DNA of 64,000 nt, taken from contig CU207211.1 of assembly GCA_000026125.1 (NCBI GenBank), positions 1,984,001-2,048,000 of the forward strand, read 5' to 3'. The notes below the pieces were generated by a model. That model was not told the origin of the DNA, made no database searches, and saw only the letters and a list, made by a program, of their open reading frames with translations. The position numbers and the translations under genes were made by a program. The DNA comes from Herminiimonas arsenicoxydans. Lineage in GTDB: Bacteria; Pseudomonadota; Gammaproteobacteria; Burkholderiales; Burkholderiaceae_D. This document shows positions 15,206 to 22,404 of this stretch, piece by piece; position 1 is the first letter of the stretch, and each line of letters starts with the position of its first letter.

Positions 15206-15547
15206 ATGTCCACCATCGCTTTCGATGTACCCCGTTCCGCGCTGGATGAATCCGCATGGCGAGCTGTTTGCAAGACAGCCGCCGAGCACGCCCAGCGTGG
15301 TTGCGGCCTGTCCTGGGATCATTGGGTCACGCTTTTCAGTTCGGAGATCGACGCGCAAGCTAGTCGGTTGCCGGAAAGCCAGCGAGCTCAGGCCCTGGAA
15401 ATCGCAGCCCACGAATGGGACTACGCAACACCCGCCGAGCGGCAGGAAGCCCAGGACTGGAATGCGGAGCATGGCTATTGCTCGCATGGGATCGAGTTCG
15501 GCTACTGCCCGGCCGGTTGTGATCGCGACGATGACGACTGGGACTAA
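15206..15547 (+). CDS. Conserved ICE protein of unknown function (113 aa)
   Basis: The small acidic protein begins MSTIAFDVPRSALDESAWRAVCKTAAEHAQRGCGLSWDHWVTLF. It ends in a cysteine-bearing tail (YCSHGIEFGYCPAGCDRDDDDWD) that could bind a metal through C-x-H and C-x-x-x-C residues. No family name is assigned. The ATG follows CTGGAGGTCTCCATC. The leader has a hairpin TCCCCC/GGGGGA at about 15165-15180. Its position between DUF3275 and the 135-aa gene is typical of the ICE core. Confidence 0.68.
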   Translation: MSTIAFDVPRSALDESAWRAVCKTAAEHAQRGCGLSWDHWVTLFSSEIDAQASRLPESQRAQALEIAAHEWDYATPAERQEAQDWNAEHGYCSHGIEFGYCPAGCDRDDDDWD

Positions 15548-15568
15548 GGGCAAAGCATAGGTTCCTTC

Positions 15569-15587
15569 GCCGCACCTGCGGCTTTTC
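15569..15587 (+). terminator. Small rho-independent terminator
   Basis: GCCGC (15569-15573), loop ACCT, GCGGC (15578-15582), then TTTTC. It lies 21 bases after the stop of the 113-aa gene. Confidence 0.65.
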
Positions 15588-15651
15588 ATCACCCGCCGGG
15601 AGGCCCTCCCCGTGGGGAGGCCTCCGGCTCTACTTTTCCAGGAGGCCTCTC

Positions 15652-16059
15652 ATGGGCTGGTATTTCTCACCCCAATCGCGGTCTGAACTGATCGCGGAAC
15701 TGATCGCACCGCAAGAGACCGAGCGCGCCAGCGTCAAGGTCATCGCCCACGCGCTGCGCGGCAACGTCCTCTGGTCTGTCGCGGAAGTGACGGCCAAGGT
15801 CGAAGGCGTACATCGTGATCTCGCGCCGGGCCAATCCCTGCGCTACATCCGCTGCGATCTGCTTGAACGCAGCGGCGGCCAGTGGGGTTACAAGCCGCTG
15901 GACGAGTCCATGCACCCGTACTACTACTCGTGCCCGCTGTCCTATCTGGACCTTGCACCGGAGCAGTCTGCCGAATGGCGTGCAGGCGTTCGCGCCTACC
16001 ACGCTCGGCGACGCACACCCACGGCTGTCACGGCACCCGCCGCAACGCTGATGGTCTGA
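15652..16059 (+). CDS. Conserved ICE protein of unknown function (135 aa)
   Basis: The protein opens MGWYFSPQSRSELIAELIAPQETERASVKVIAHALRGNVLWSVAEVTA and continues with IRCDLLERSGGQWGYKPLDESMHPYYYSCPLSYLDLAPEQ. Aromatic-rich conserved-looking blocks and the 'RCDLLE...WGYKPLDES' motif recur in proteins of many plasmids and ICEs. I know no biochemical role. The ATG follows CCAGGAGGCCTCTC. The leader hairpin is long: GGAGGCCCTCCCC pairs with GGGGAGGCCTCC at 15599-15625. The next gene starts 16 bases later. Confidence 0.72.
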   Translation: MGWYFSPQSRSELIAELIAPQETERASVKVIAHALRGNVLWSVAEVTAKVEGVHRDLAPGQSLRYIRCDLLERSGGQWGYKPLDESMHPYYYSCPLSYLDLAPEQSAEWRAGVRAYHARRRTPTAVTAPAATLMV

Positions 16060-16075
16060 GCCAGGAGGAACCGAC

Positions 16076-16336
16076 ATGGACCTGATCCTCGCTGCGCTCT
16101 CCCCCTCGCTGCTGGCGCTCGTTGAAGGGAGTTTGTCCAACGACGAAGTGTCCTCCGACGAGGAGATGCTGGAGTACTTCATCAGCAACGGCCTCACCGA
16201 GAAACAGGCGCGGCAGGCACTGACCTACCGCGACCAGTACCTCAACAACATCTACCTGGACGGCTTCACGCCGATCACCGCGGTGGACGAGGTGCTTCAC
16301 TTCAACCCGCACACCCGGCAGTTCGAGCCGGACTGA
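16076..16336 (+). CDS. Conserved ICE protein of unknown function (86 aa)
   Basis: This small acidic protein begins MDLILAALSPSLLALVEGSLSNDEVSSDEEMLEYFISNGLTEKQARQALTYRDQYLNNIYLDGFTPI. The central 'EEMLEYFISNGLTEKQARQALTYRD' looks like a helix-turn-helix pair. It is encoded 16 bases after the 135-aa gene with AGGAGGAACCGAC in front, so it is probably co-transcribed. Function not recognised. Confidence 0.65.
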   Translation: MDLILAALSPSLLALVEGSLSNDEVSSDEEMLEYFISNGLTEKQARQALTYRDQYLNNIYLDGFTPITAVDEVLHFNPHTRQFEPD

Positions 16337-16412
16337 GCGGTTTTCTTCCACCCCCAGGGGCAGCACTTGCCCCAGCGGGCGGTGCTGTTCCCGTTCATCC
16401 GAGGACACCACC

Positions 16413-17063
16413 ATGCCCGCACACACTTCTTCCACCACGCTGTACCGCATCGACGAATGCCCGGATGTGATGGCCGACGCCTGCGTCGGCGACGACCAGG
16501 GCAACCTGATCTTCCTGTCGATCTGGGCGCGGGACACCGCCGTCCAGCAGTTCCTCGCTCGCCTGACCCTTGGGCGCGACGAGCAGGGACTGGACCAGTT
16601 TCACGTCATCACCGACCAAGGCGGCAGCGTCCCGGTGTTCATCGGCAACGTCGATCGCCTGGAAAAGCGCATCACGCGCGCCTACCGGCGAACGCTGTTC
16701 GGTTCGCTGTCCAACGTGTGGCTGTTCGACCGGCGCTGCGTCAAGCCCGACAAGGCCAACGCCAGCGCGCTGGCATTGCTGCCACGCGACAGCGCCCACC
16801 GGCTCGACCGCCTGTGGACGCTGGTGCGGGACACGTGCCCGTTGCCGCTGCTCGACCACTGGCGCGAGACCGTGCTGGAACTGCTGCAAAGCCGCGAGAT
16901 GCTGGGCCGCCTTCCGTTCGCCCTCGGGCCGCTGGAAGGCCATCGGCTCGCCATCGACGTGCCGACGCTGACCCTGGCGCTGGGCTCCCTGATCCGCAGT
17001 GACGTGCTCACCGCCTATCCATACCCGGCCAAGATCTGGACGCCGGAAGTGGTAGCGGCCTGA
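16413..17063 (+). CDS. Conserved ICE protein of unknown function (216 aa)
   Basis: It begins MPAHTSSTTLYRIDECPDVMADACVGDDQGNLIFLSIWARDTAVQQFLARL and has a central 'GSVPVFIGNVDRLEKRITRAYRRTLFGSLSNVWLFDRRCVKPDK' block, then a helical C-terminus. It has no signal peptide, membrane segment or nucleotide-binding motif. The ATG follows CGAGGACACCACC. The leader hairpin is GGGGCA/TGCCCC near 16354-16371. It precedes the methyltransferase-like gene by 64 bases. Confidence 0.68.
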   Translation: MPAHTSSTTLYRIDECPDVMADACVGDDQGNLIFLSIWARDTAVQQFLARLTLGRDEQGLDQFHVITDQGGSVPVFIGNVDRLEKRITRAYRRTLFGSLSNVWLFDRRCVKPDKANASALALLPRDSAHRLDRLWTLVRDTCPLPLLDHWRETVLELLQSREMLGRLPFALGPLEGHRLAIDVPTLTLALGSLIRSDVLTAYPYPAKIWTPEVVAA

Positions 17064-17127
17064 CCCACCCTCGGAGGCACGCCTTGGTGTGCTTCCGTCT
17101 TTCATCCCCGCCAACCAGGAGACTTCC

Positions 17128-18237
17128 ATGGCCCTCATGTTCCCGCGGCTTGCCCGCAATTTCGTGAAGAACGGGTATTTCCCGACTGATGAACCCACGC
17201 TCGAAAGAGCCCTCAACGCACTGATGCCCAGCGACGGGCCGATGTGCATCCTCGATCCCTGCGCCGGCGAAGGCGTAGCGATCGCCGAAGCCGCCCACGC
17301 CCTCGGGCGCGAGCAGGCCAAGGCGTTCGCCGTTGAGTTCGACGCGGAGCGGGCACGCCATGCCCGCGGCCTGGTCGATCACTGCCTGCACGCGGACCTG
17401 ATGGACACGATGGTCTCCAAGCAGTCGTTCGGACTGCTCTGGCTCAACCCGCCGTATGGCGACCTGTCCAAGGACGTCAACGGCAACATCGGCTATCAGG
17501 GCCAGGGTCGTGCCCGCCTCGAAAAACTGTTCTACCAGCGCAGTTTGTCGTTGCTGCAATACGGCGGCGTGCTGGTCTTCATCGTCCCCGGCTACGTGCT
17601 CGACGCGGAGCTGGTCGGCTGGCTGACGCGCCACTACACCGACCTGCGCATCTACCGAGCGGTGGAGACGCAGTTCAAGCAAGTTGTGATCTTCGGCCGG
17701 CGGGTGCGCCAGCGCGAGCAGGCCTCGGATGGCGTCAAGGCCGTGCGCAATCTGCTGCTGCAGGTTGGGCAAGGCGAGATCGAAGCTGACGAACTGCCGA
17801 GCGAATGGCCGTTCCTGCCGTACATCGTCCCCGCCAGTCCGGCCGAGCCGGAGCATTTCTTCCGCGTGACGATGGAGCCCGAGCAGTTCGCCGACGAGGT
17901 TGGCAGGCTGCAAGGCCTCTGGCCGTCGCAGGACACGCACCTGGGGGCCGCGCAGCAGTCGCTGCGTCCACCGGCGCGGGCCTTGTCCCACTGGCATCTC
18001 GCCCTGGCTCTGGCCGCAGGCGCGATCTCGGGGGTTGTGCGCTCCAAGACGGGGCGCGTGCTCGTCGTCAAAGGTGACACCCACAAGGACAAGACGCTCC
18101 AGCGGGAATTCACCGAACGCGAAGACGGCTCCATCGCCGAGACCCGCATCCTCACCGACAAGTTCGTACCTGTCATCCGCGCGTGGGACATGACGCCTGG
18201 CTCCCCGACACGGGGCGACGTCTTGACCATTCGTTAA
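17128..18237 (+). CDS. DUF6094-type methyltransferase-like protein
   Basis: This 369-aa protein has the two hallmarks of S-adenosylmethionine-dependent N6-adenine methyltransferases: motif I LDPCAGEGVAIAEAA (about 42-56) and motif IV LLWLNPPYGDLSKD (about 104-117). A Rossmann-like GGVLVFIVPGYVL strand follows. The C-terminal half (about 220-369) has no motif that I recognise. The family is common in ICEs and plasmids and is often annotated DUF6094. A DNA methylation role is inferred from motifs, and no cognate restriction gene is adjacent. The ATG at 17128 follows CAGGAGACTTCC. Confidence 0.8.
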   Translation: MALMFPRLARNFVKNGYFPTDEPTLERALNALMPSDGPMCILDPCAGEGVAIAEAAHALGREQAKAFAVEFDAERARHARGLVDHCLHADLMDTMVSKQSFGLLWLNPPYGDLSKDVNGNIGYQGQGRARLEKLFYQRSLSLLQYGGVLVFIVPGYVLDAELVGWLTRHYTDLRIYRAVETQFKQVVIFGRRVRQREQASDGVKAVRNLLLQVGQGEIEADELPSEWPFLPYIVPASPAEPEHFFRVTMEPEQFADEVGRLQGLWPSQDTHLGAAQQSLRPPARALSHWHLALALAAGAISGVVRSKTGRVLVVKGDTHKDKTLQREFTEREDGSIAETRILTDKFVPVIRAWDMTPGSPTRGDVLTIR

Positions 18238-18287
18238 TCCACCGGACGCGCTGCTGTCCTGCTGTACCACATCGAAGGAGAAACACC

Positions 18288-18608
18288 ATGTTCCCAAATC
18301 TGTTCAAGCGGCCCGCGCCGCAGAAGCAACCGTTGTTCGCACCGGGCTCGCTGAAGTTGAGCGAGAAGGTGCATTGGTTGGCCCGCAAAGGCCTGATCGA
18401 CCCCTTGACCTATGTCCAGCGCCATGTGCGCGGTGACTGGGGCGAGATCGACAAGGCCACCCGCAAGGCCAACGACGTCGCACTCCAACAGGACAACCTG
18501 ATGATCTCCTACTACCGGATCACGCCGGAGCTGGTTCTGATCGTCAAGACCAGCGAAGACCACCAGACCACGGTTGTCCAGCTTCCCGAAGAGCGCGACA
18601 TGATCTGA
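18288..18608 (+). CDS. Small conserved ICE protein, paralogue A (106 aa)
   Basis: This 106-aa protein contains LSEKVHWLARKGLIDPLTYVQRHVRGDWGEID, then ALQQDNLMISYYRITPELVLIVKTSEDHQTTVVQLPEE. The same framework (HVRGDWG, IAL/VALQ, a -SYYxI/SHYVIH- strand, then a C-terminal V-x-LPxE) recurs in the next gene, so the two are tandem paralogues. Proteins of this kind are widespread on plasmids and ICEs without a known function. The ATG follows GAAGGAGAAACACC. Confidence 0.7.
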   Translation: MFPNLFKRPAPQKQPLFAPGSLKLSEKVHWLARKGLIDPLTYVQRHVRGDWGEIDKATRKANDVALQQDNLMISYYRITPELVLIVKTSEDHQTTVVQLPEERDMI

Positions 18609-18697
18609 AGTCACCCATCGTCATCCCAGTCACCTGACGGAGCCACTTCACTCCGCCAGGGGTGTCGTGGCTCAATGAATCCATCAAGGAGGAATCC

Positions 18698-19003
18698 ATG
18701 GCATCCCGACACATCGAAACCTACTGCCAGGACCTGCTGTTTCCGGTAGGTGCACTCATCCTCAGCGAAGGTATCGACCGCCTGGTCCGCGCCGGTCGTC
18801 TTGACCCGATTCCGTACTTCCGTCGCCATGTCCGTGGCGACTGGGGGGACGTCAGCGACGGGCAATGGCAAGCCAACGGCATCGCACTTCAATCGGGTGC
18901 TTTGCTGGAATCGCACTACGTGATTCATCGTGCGCTGCGCATTCGCATCGTCACCGATGCGAAACGCCATCTCACATCCATCGTGCTGCCGTCCGAAGAC
19001 TAA
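18698..19003 (+). CDS. Small conserved ICE protein, paralogue B (101 aa)
   Basis: This 101-aa protein aligns end to end with the preceding gene product: LSEGIDRLVRAGRLDPIPYFRRHVRGDWGDVS, then ANGIALQSGALLESHYVIHRALRIRIVTDAKRHLTSIVLPSED. Divergence is substantial, so the duplication is old. The start follows AAGGAGGAATCC. The leader contains a GAGCCAC/GTGGCTC hairpin (about 18639-18675). No function is assigned. A hairpin with a T-run follows at 19017-19042. Confidence 0.7.
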   Translation: MASRHIETYCQDLLFPVGALILSEGIDRLVRAGRLDPIPYFRRHVRGDWGDVSDGQWQANGIALQSGALLESHYVIHRALRIRIVTDAKRHLTSIVLPSED

Positions 19004-19016
19004 GCACATTTCACCA

Positions 19017-19042
19017 GCAGGCCGCCAGCGCCTGCGTTTTCC
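19017..19042 (+). terminator. Intergenic hairpin with T-run
   Basis: GCAGGC (19017-19022) pairs with GCCTGC (19030-19035), then GTTTTCC. This is a modest terminator between paralogue B and the helicase gene. Confidence 0.55.
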
Positions 19043-19140
19043 ATCCACCGTCGGCCGTGTGCCGATTGATCTTCCCACCCTGGGGCAGGCCATTGCCCCT
19101 TTGGGGGTGGTGCATGCCCCATTTTCTTTGGAGCATCACC

Positions 19141-21420
19141 ATGTCCCTCGATCTCGAAAACACTACCGCCGAAGCCACGCCCGTACAGGGCGAACTGCTC
19201 GACGCGGAATCCAACCCTCTGACCCTGAGCCTTCAGGATTTTGTCGGCGAGTTCGGCGACGAACTGCTCGACGCCCTCAACAGCGCCAATCCGCCGGTCT
19301 ATACCGGCCAGCCGCAGGCGCATCGTCAACTCGTCGTCGCCAGCCTCAAACGCAAGCTATTCCAAGCCCAAGCCGAAGTCGTCCATGCCGCCGCCGAGCT
19401 GCTGATCGACCGTGGCGAACACGCCGCGATCGTCAACGGCGAGATGGGTTGCGGCAAAACGACCGTTGGTATCGCCACAGCCGCCGTGCTCAACGCCGAA
19501 GGCTATCGCCGTACCCTGGTTCTTTCTCCACCGCACCTGGTCTACAAGTGGCGGCGCGAGATCCAGGAGACGGTGGCAGGCGCCAAGGTCTGGGTGCTCA
19601 ACGGCCCGGACACGCTGGTCAAGCTCATCAAGCTGCGCGAGCAGTTGGGTGTGCAGCCCACGGGCCAGGAGTTCTTTGTCCTGGGGCGCGTCAGGATGCG
19701 GATGGGATTCCACTGGAAGCCTGTCTTCACCACGCGGCGCACCCGCCATGGCGACGTGGCAGCGTGCCCTGACTGCGGCACGGTCATCACCGACCTCGAC
19801 GGCGAGCCGGTCAACCCGGTCGCGCTCGAAGCCGAGGAGTACCGCAGGAAGTGCAGCCATTGCGCCGCGCCCCTGTGGACATTGATCCGCCCGCGCAGCC
19901 TGTCCGGCAGCGACCAGTCCTCGGCCGTGCTGAAAGCGTTGAAGCGCATCCCGACGATCGGGGAAGTCACCGCGCAGAAGCTGATGCAGAAGTTCGGCGA
20001 CGGGTTCCTGGCGTCGATGCTGGGCGACAACATCCATGAGTTCATCAACCTCATGGACGGCAACGGCGAGCTGGTGTTTTCCGACCGTCAAGCCACGCGC
20101 ATGGAACGTGCGATGGCCAACATGGAGTTCGGTTTTGGCGAGGGCGGCTATCAACCGTCCGAGTTCATCAAGCGCTACCTGCCGCAAGGCACGTTCGACC
20201 TGCTCATCGCCGACGAGGCCCACGAGTACAAGAACGGCGGCAGCGCCCAGGGCCAGGCCATGGGCGTGCTGGCGGCGAAGGCTCGCAAGACCTTACTGCT
20301 GACCGGCACGTTGATGGGCGGCTACGGCGACGATCTGTTCTACCTGCTGTTCCGAGCCCTTCCCGGGCGGATGATCGAAGACGGCTATCGCCCGACCACG
20401 AGCGGCAGCATGACCTCGGCCGCGATGGCGTTCATGCGCGATCACGGTGTCCTGAAGGACATTTATTCCGAGAGCACCGGGACGGCGCACAAGACCGCGA
20501 AAGGCACGAAAGTCAGTGTCAGAACGGTCAAAGCTCCGGGCTTCGGCCCCAAGGGCGTGCTGCGCTGCATCCTGCCGTTCACGATCTTCCTCAAACTCAG
20601 AGACATCGGCGGCAACGTTCTGCCACCGTATGACGAGGAGTTCCGTGAAGTCGCGATGGACACGGCGCAAGCCGCGGCCTACCGCGATTTGGCGGGTCGG
20701 CTGACCGCGGAGCTGAAACAGGCTCTGGCGCGACGCGATACAACCTTGCTGGGTGTGGTCCTCAACGTGCTGCTGGCCTGGCCGGACTGCTGCTTCCGGT
20801 CGGAGACCGTGGTGCATCCGCGCACACGCAATACCTTGGCGTTCGTCCCGGCTCAGTTCAACGAGTTCGAGATCAGCCCCAAGGAGCGTGAGCTGATCGA
20901 CATCTGCAGGGAAGAGAAAGCACAGGGCCGCAAGGTTCTGGCCTACACGGTCTATACCGGCACGCGCGACACGACTAGCCGGTTGAAGGTATTGCTGGAG
21001 CAGGAAGGCTTCAAAGTGGCGGTACTGCGCGCAAGCGTGGATGCCAGCCGCCGCGAGGACTGGATCGCCGAGCAGTTGGACCGTGGCATCGACGTGCTCA
21101 TCACCAATCCCGAGCTTGTCAAGACGGGATTGGACCTGTTGGAGTTTCCGACGATCGTGTTCATGCAGTCGGGCTACAACGTGTATTCGCTCCAGCAGGC
21201 GGCACGCCGCTCTTGGCGTATCGGGCAGAAGCTGTCCGTGCGCGTGATCTACCTGGGCTACGCCGGCTCCTCGCAGATGACCTGCCTGGAGCTGATGGCC
21301 AAGAAGATCATGGTCTCGCAGTCCACTTCGGGCGATGTACCCGAATCGGGGCTCGATGTCCTGAACCAGGATGGTGATTCCGTCGAGGTCGCATTGGCCC
21401 GGCAATTGGTAACTGCGTGA
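19141..21420 (+). CDS. SNF2-like superfamily 2 helicase
   Basis: This 759-aa DEAD/DEAH-type ATPase has Walker A VNGEMGCGKTTVG near 98-110, motif Ia LVLSPPHLVYKWRREI, and motif II LLIADEAHEYKNG near 355-367. Motif III LLLTGTLMGG follows, and motif VI QQAARRSWRIGQ is near 688-699. A cysteine-rich insert (CPDCG...CSHC, about 205-245) may bind zinc. It probably translocates on DNA using ATP. Homologues occupy this place in related ICEs, where the partner is unknown. It may work with the DUF6094-type protein upstream, but that is conjecture. The ATG follows TTGGAGCATCACC. A strong terminator follows the gene. Confidence 0.88.
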   Translation: MSLDLENTTAEATPVQGELLDAESNPLTLSLQDFVGEFGDELLDALNSANPPVYTGQPQAHRQLVVASLKRKLFQAQAEVVHAAAELLIDRGEHAAIVNGEMGCGKTTVGIATAAVLNAEGYRRTLVLSPPHLVYKWRREIQETVAGAKVWVLNGPDTLVKLIKLREQLGVQPTGQEFFVLGRVRMRMGFHWKPVFTTRRTRHGDVAACPDCGTVITDLDGEPVNPVALEAEEYRRKCSHCAAPLWTLIRPRSLSGSDQSSAVLKALKRIPTIGEVTAQKLMQKFGDGFLASMLGDNIHEFINLMDGNGELVFSDRQATRMERAMANMEFGFGEGGYQPSEFIKRYLPQGTFDLLIADEAHEYKNGGSAQGQAMGVLAAKARKTLLLTGTLMGGYGDDLFYLLFRALPGRMIEDGYRPTTSGSMTSAAMAFMRDHGVLKDIYSESTGTAHKTAKGTKVSVRTVKAPGFGPKGVLRCILPFTIFLKLRDIGGNVLPPYDEEFREVAMDTAQAAAYRDLAGRLTAELKQALARRDTTLLGVVLNVLLAWPDCCFRSETVVHPRTRNTLAFVPAQFNEFEISPKERELIDICREEKAQGRKVLAYTVYTGTRDTTSRLKVLLEQEGFKVAVLRASVDASRREDWIAEQLDRGIDVLITNPELVKTGLDLLEFPTIVFMQSGYNVYSLQQAARRSWRIGQKLSVRVIYLGYAGSSQMTCLELMAKKIMVSQSTSGDVPESGLDVLNQDGDSVEVALARQLVTA

Positions 21421-21429
21421 TCTGCTGTC

Positions 21430-21463
21430 TGCCGGCATCCTTTCGGGGGTGCCGGCATTTTTC
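21430..21463 (+). terminator. Rho-independent terminator
   Basis: TGCCGGCA (21430-21437) pairs with TGCCGGCA (21450-21457), itself a palindrome, with TCC/GGG extending the stem, then TTTTTC. It ends the core block just before cargo island 1. Confidence 0.85.
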
Positions 21464-21558
21464 TAGGAAATTGCTGCTCGGAGGATTCGATCACCGCCCC
21501 GGTCCCAGCGCGGGGAAGGCTAAACTGATCAGACAATACCGAGATTCAAGGAGGCACT

Positions 21559-22338
21559 ATGGCTATGGTGATCGAAGCAGCATATGCAGATGGTACTGGT
21601 GCAGCCAACGCACTGCATATGTCTCAGGCGCAGTGGGAAGAGTTGCAACGGGCGTACTGCGTCGGTGATCTGCTGATGCCTTGCTGCAACGCTCCAGCGA
21701 TTCCCAAGGTTAGTGCTAATGGGTACCCCTTCTTCGCGCATCTAGGAGGTGCGTGCAGTACTTCCGAAGAAAGCCAATGGCACCTGGCGGCCAAGATACT
21801 TGTGCGCAGCGTGCTTGAAGATCTTGGATTCCGTGCCTCGGTTGAAATGCCGGGTTCGGGTGATGCAGGTCGCTGGCAGGCTGATGTCTGGGGTGAGCGC
21901 AATGGGGTTAGGTTGGCTGTCGAGATCCAAAGATCGTATCAGTCGCTCCGTGACTACCGTAAACGCCAAGAGCGGTACCGCGAGGCGGGCATCAAGTCTC
22001 TTTGGTTGCTGCGGCAGGAGCGATATAGCACTCTCACCAAGAGCATGGGAAAGGAGCGTCTGCGCACCGAGTTTGGGGGCAAGTTCCCTTCGGCCGGCCA
22101 CTTCGGCCCGTGCCTTTCTGACCTGCCGGTCGCGATGCTTGAGCTAGATCCGGCCCCAACGGTCAAGGGTGCCGGATTCTTCAACGCAACCCTTCCAAAC
22201 ATACTTGAAGCAGTGCTTAGTGAGCGCTTTCTTTGCATCAACGGTCTATGGTGTATCGATAACCTAGACTCGATGAATAACGCCGCCAGACTCGCGCGCG
22301 AGCGTTTCGCAGCCAATCGCTTGGCTGCAAAGATGTAG
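21559..22338 (+). CDS. CoiA-like competence/nuclease-fold protein
   Basis: This 259-aa protein resembles CoiA-like proteins. An N-terminal part (about 30-75) ends in YPFFAHLGGACSTSEESQWHLAAK. An endonuclease-like core follows: WQADVWGERNGVRLAVEIQRSYQSLRDYRKRQERYREAGIKSLWLL, in which D (WQADV) and E-x-Q (AVEIQ) fit the D-x(n)-E-x-K/Q pattern of PD-(D/E)xK nucleases. CoiA is linked to transformation and recombination. Base composition is less GC-rich than the flanks, and the gene converges on the Gabija-like pair. It may be a third component or a separate cargo gene. The ATG follows AAGGAGGCACT. Confidence 0.72.
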   Translation: MAMVIEAAYADGTGAANALHMSQAQWEELQRAYCVGDLLMPCCNAPAIPKVSANGYPFFAHLGGACSTSEESQWHLAAKILVRSVLEDLGFRASVEMPGSGDAGRWQADVWGERNGVRLAVEIQRSYQSLRDYRKRQERYREAGIKSLWLLRQERYSTLTKSMGKERLRTEFGGKFPSAGHFGPCLSDLPVAMLELDPAPTVKGAGFFNATLPNILEAVLSERFLCINGLWCIDNLDSMNNAARLARERFAANRLAAKM

Positions 22339-22404
22339 CTCGACTGTGGTGTTGCTCGACATGCGCCGACGCAGCACCGACACTCCAGATTCCCGGGTTC
22401 ACAC

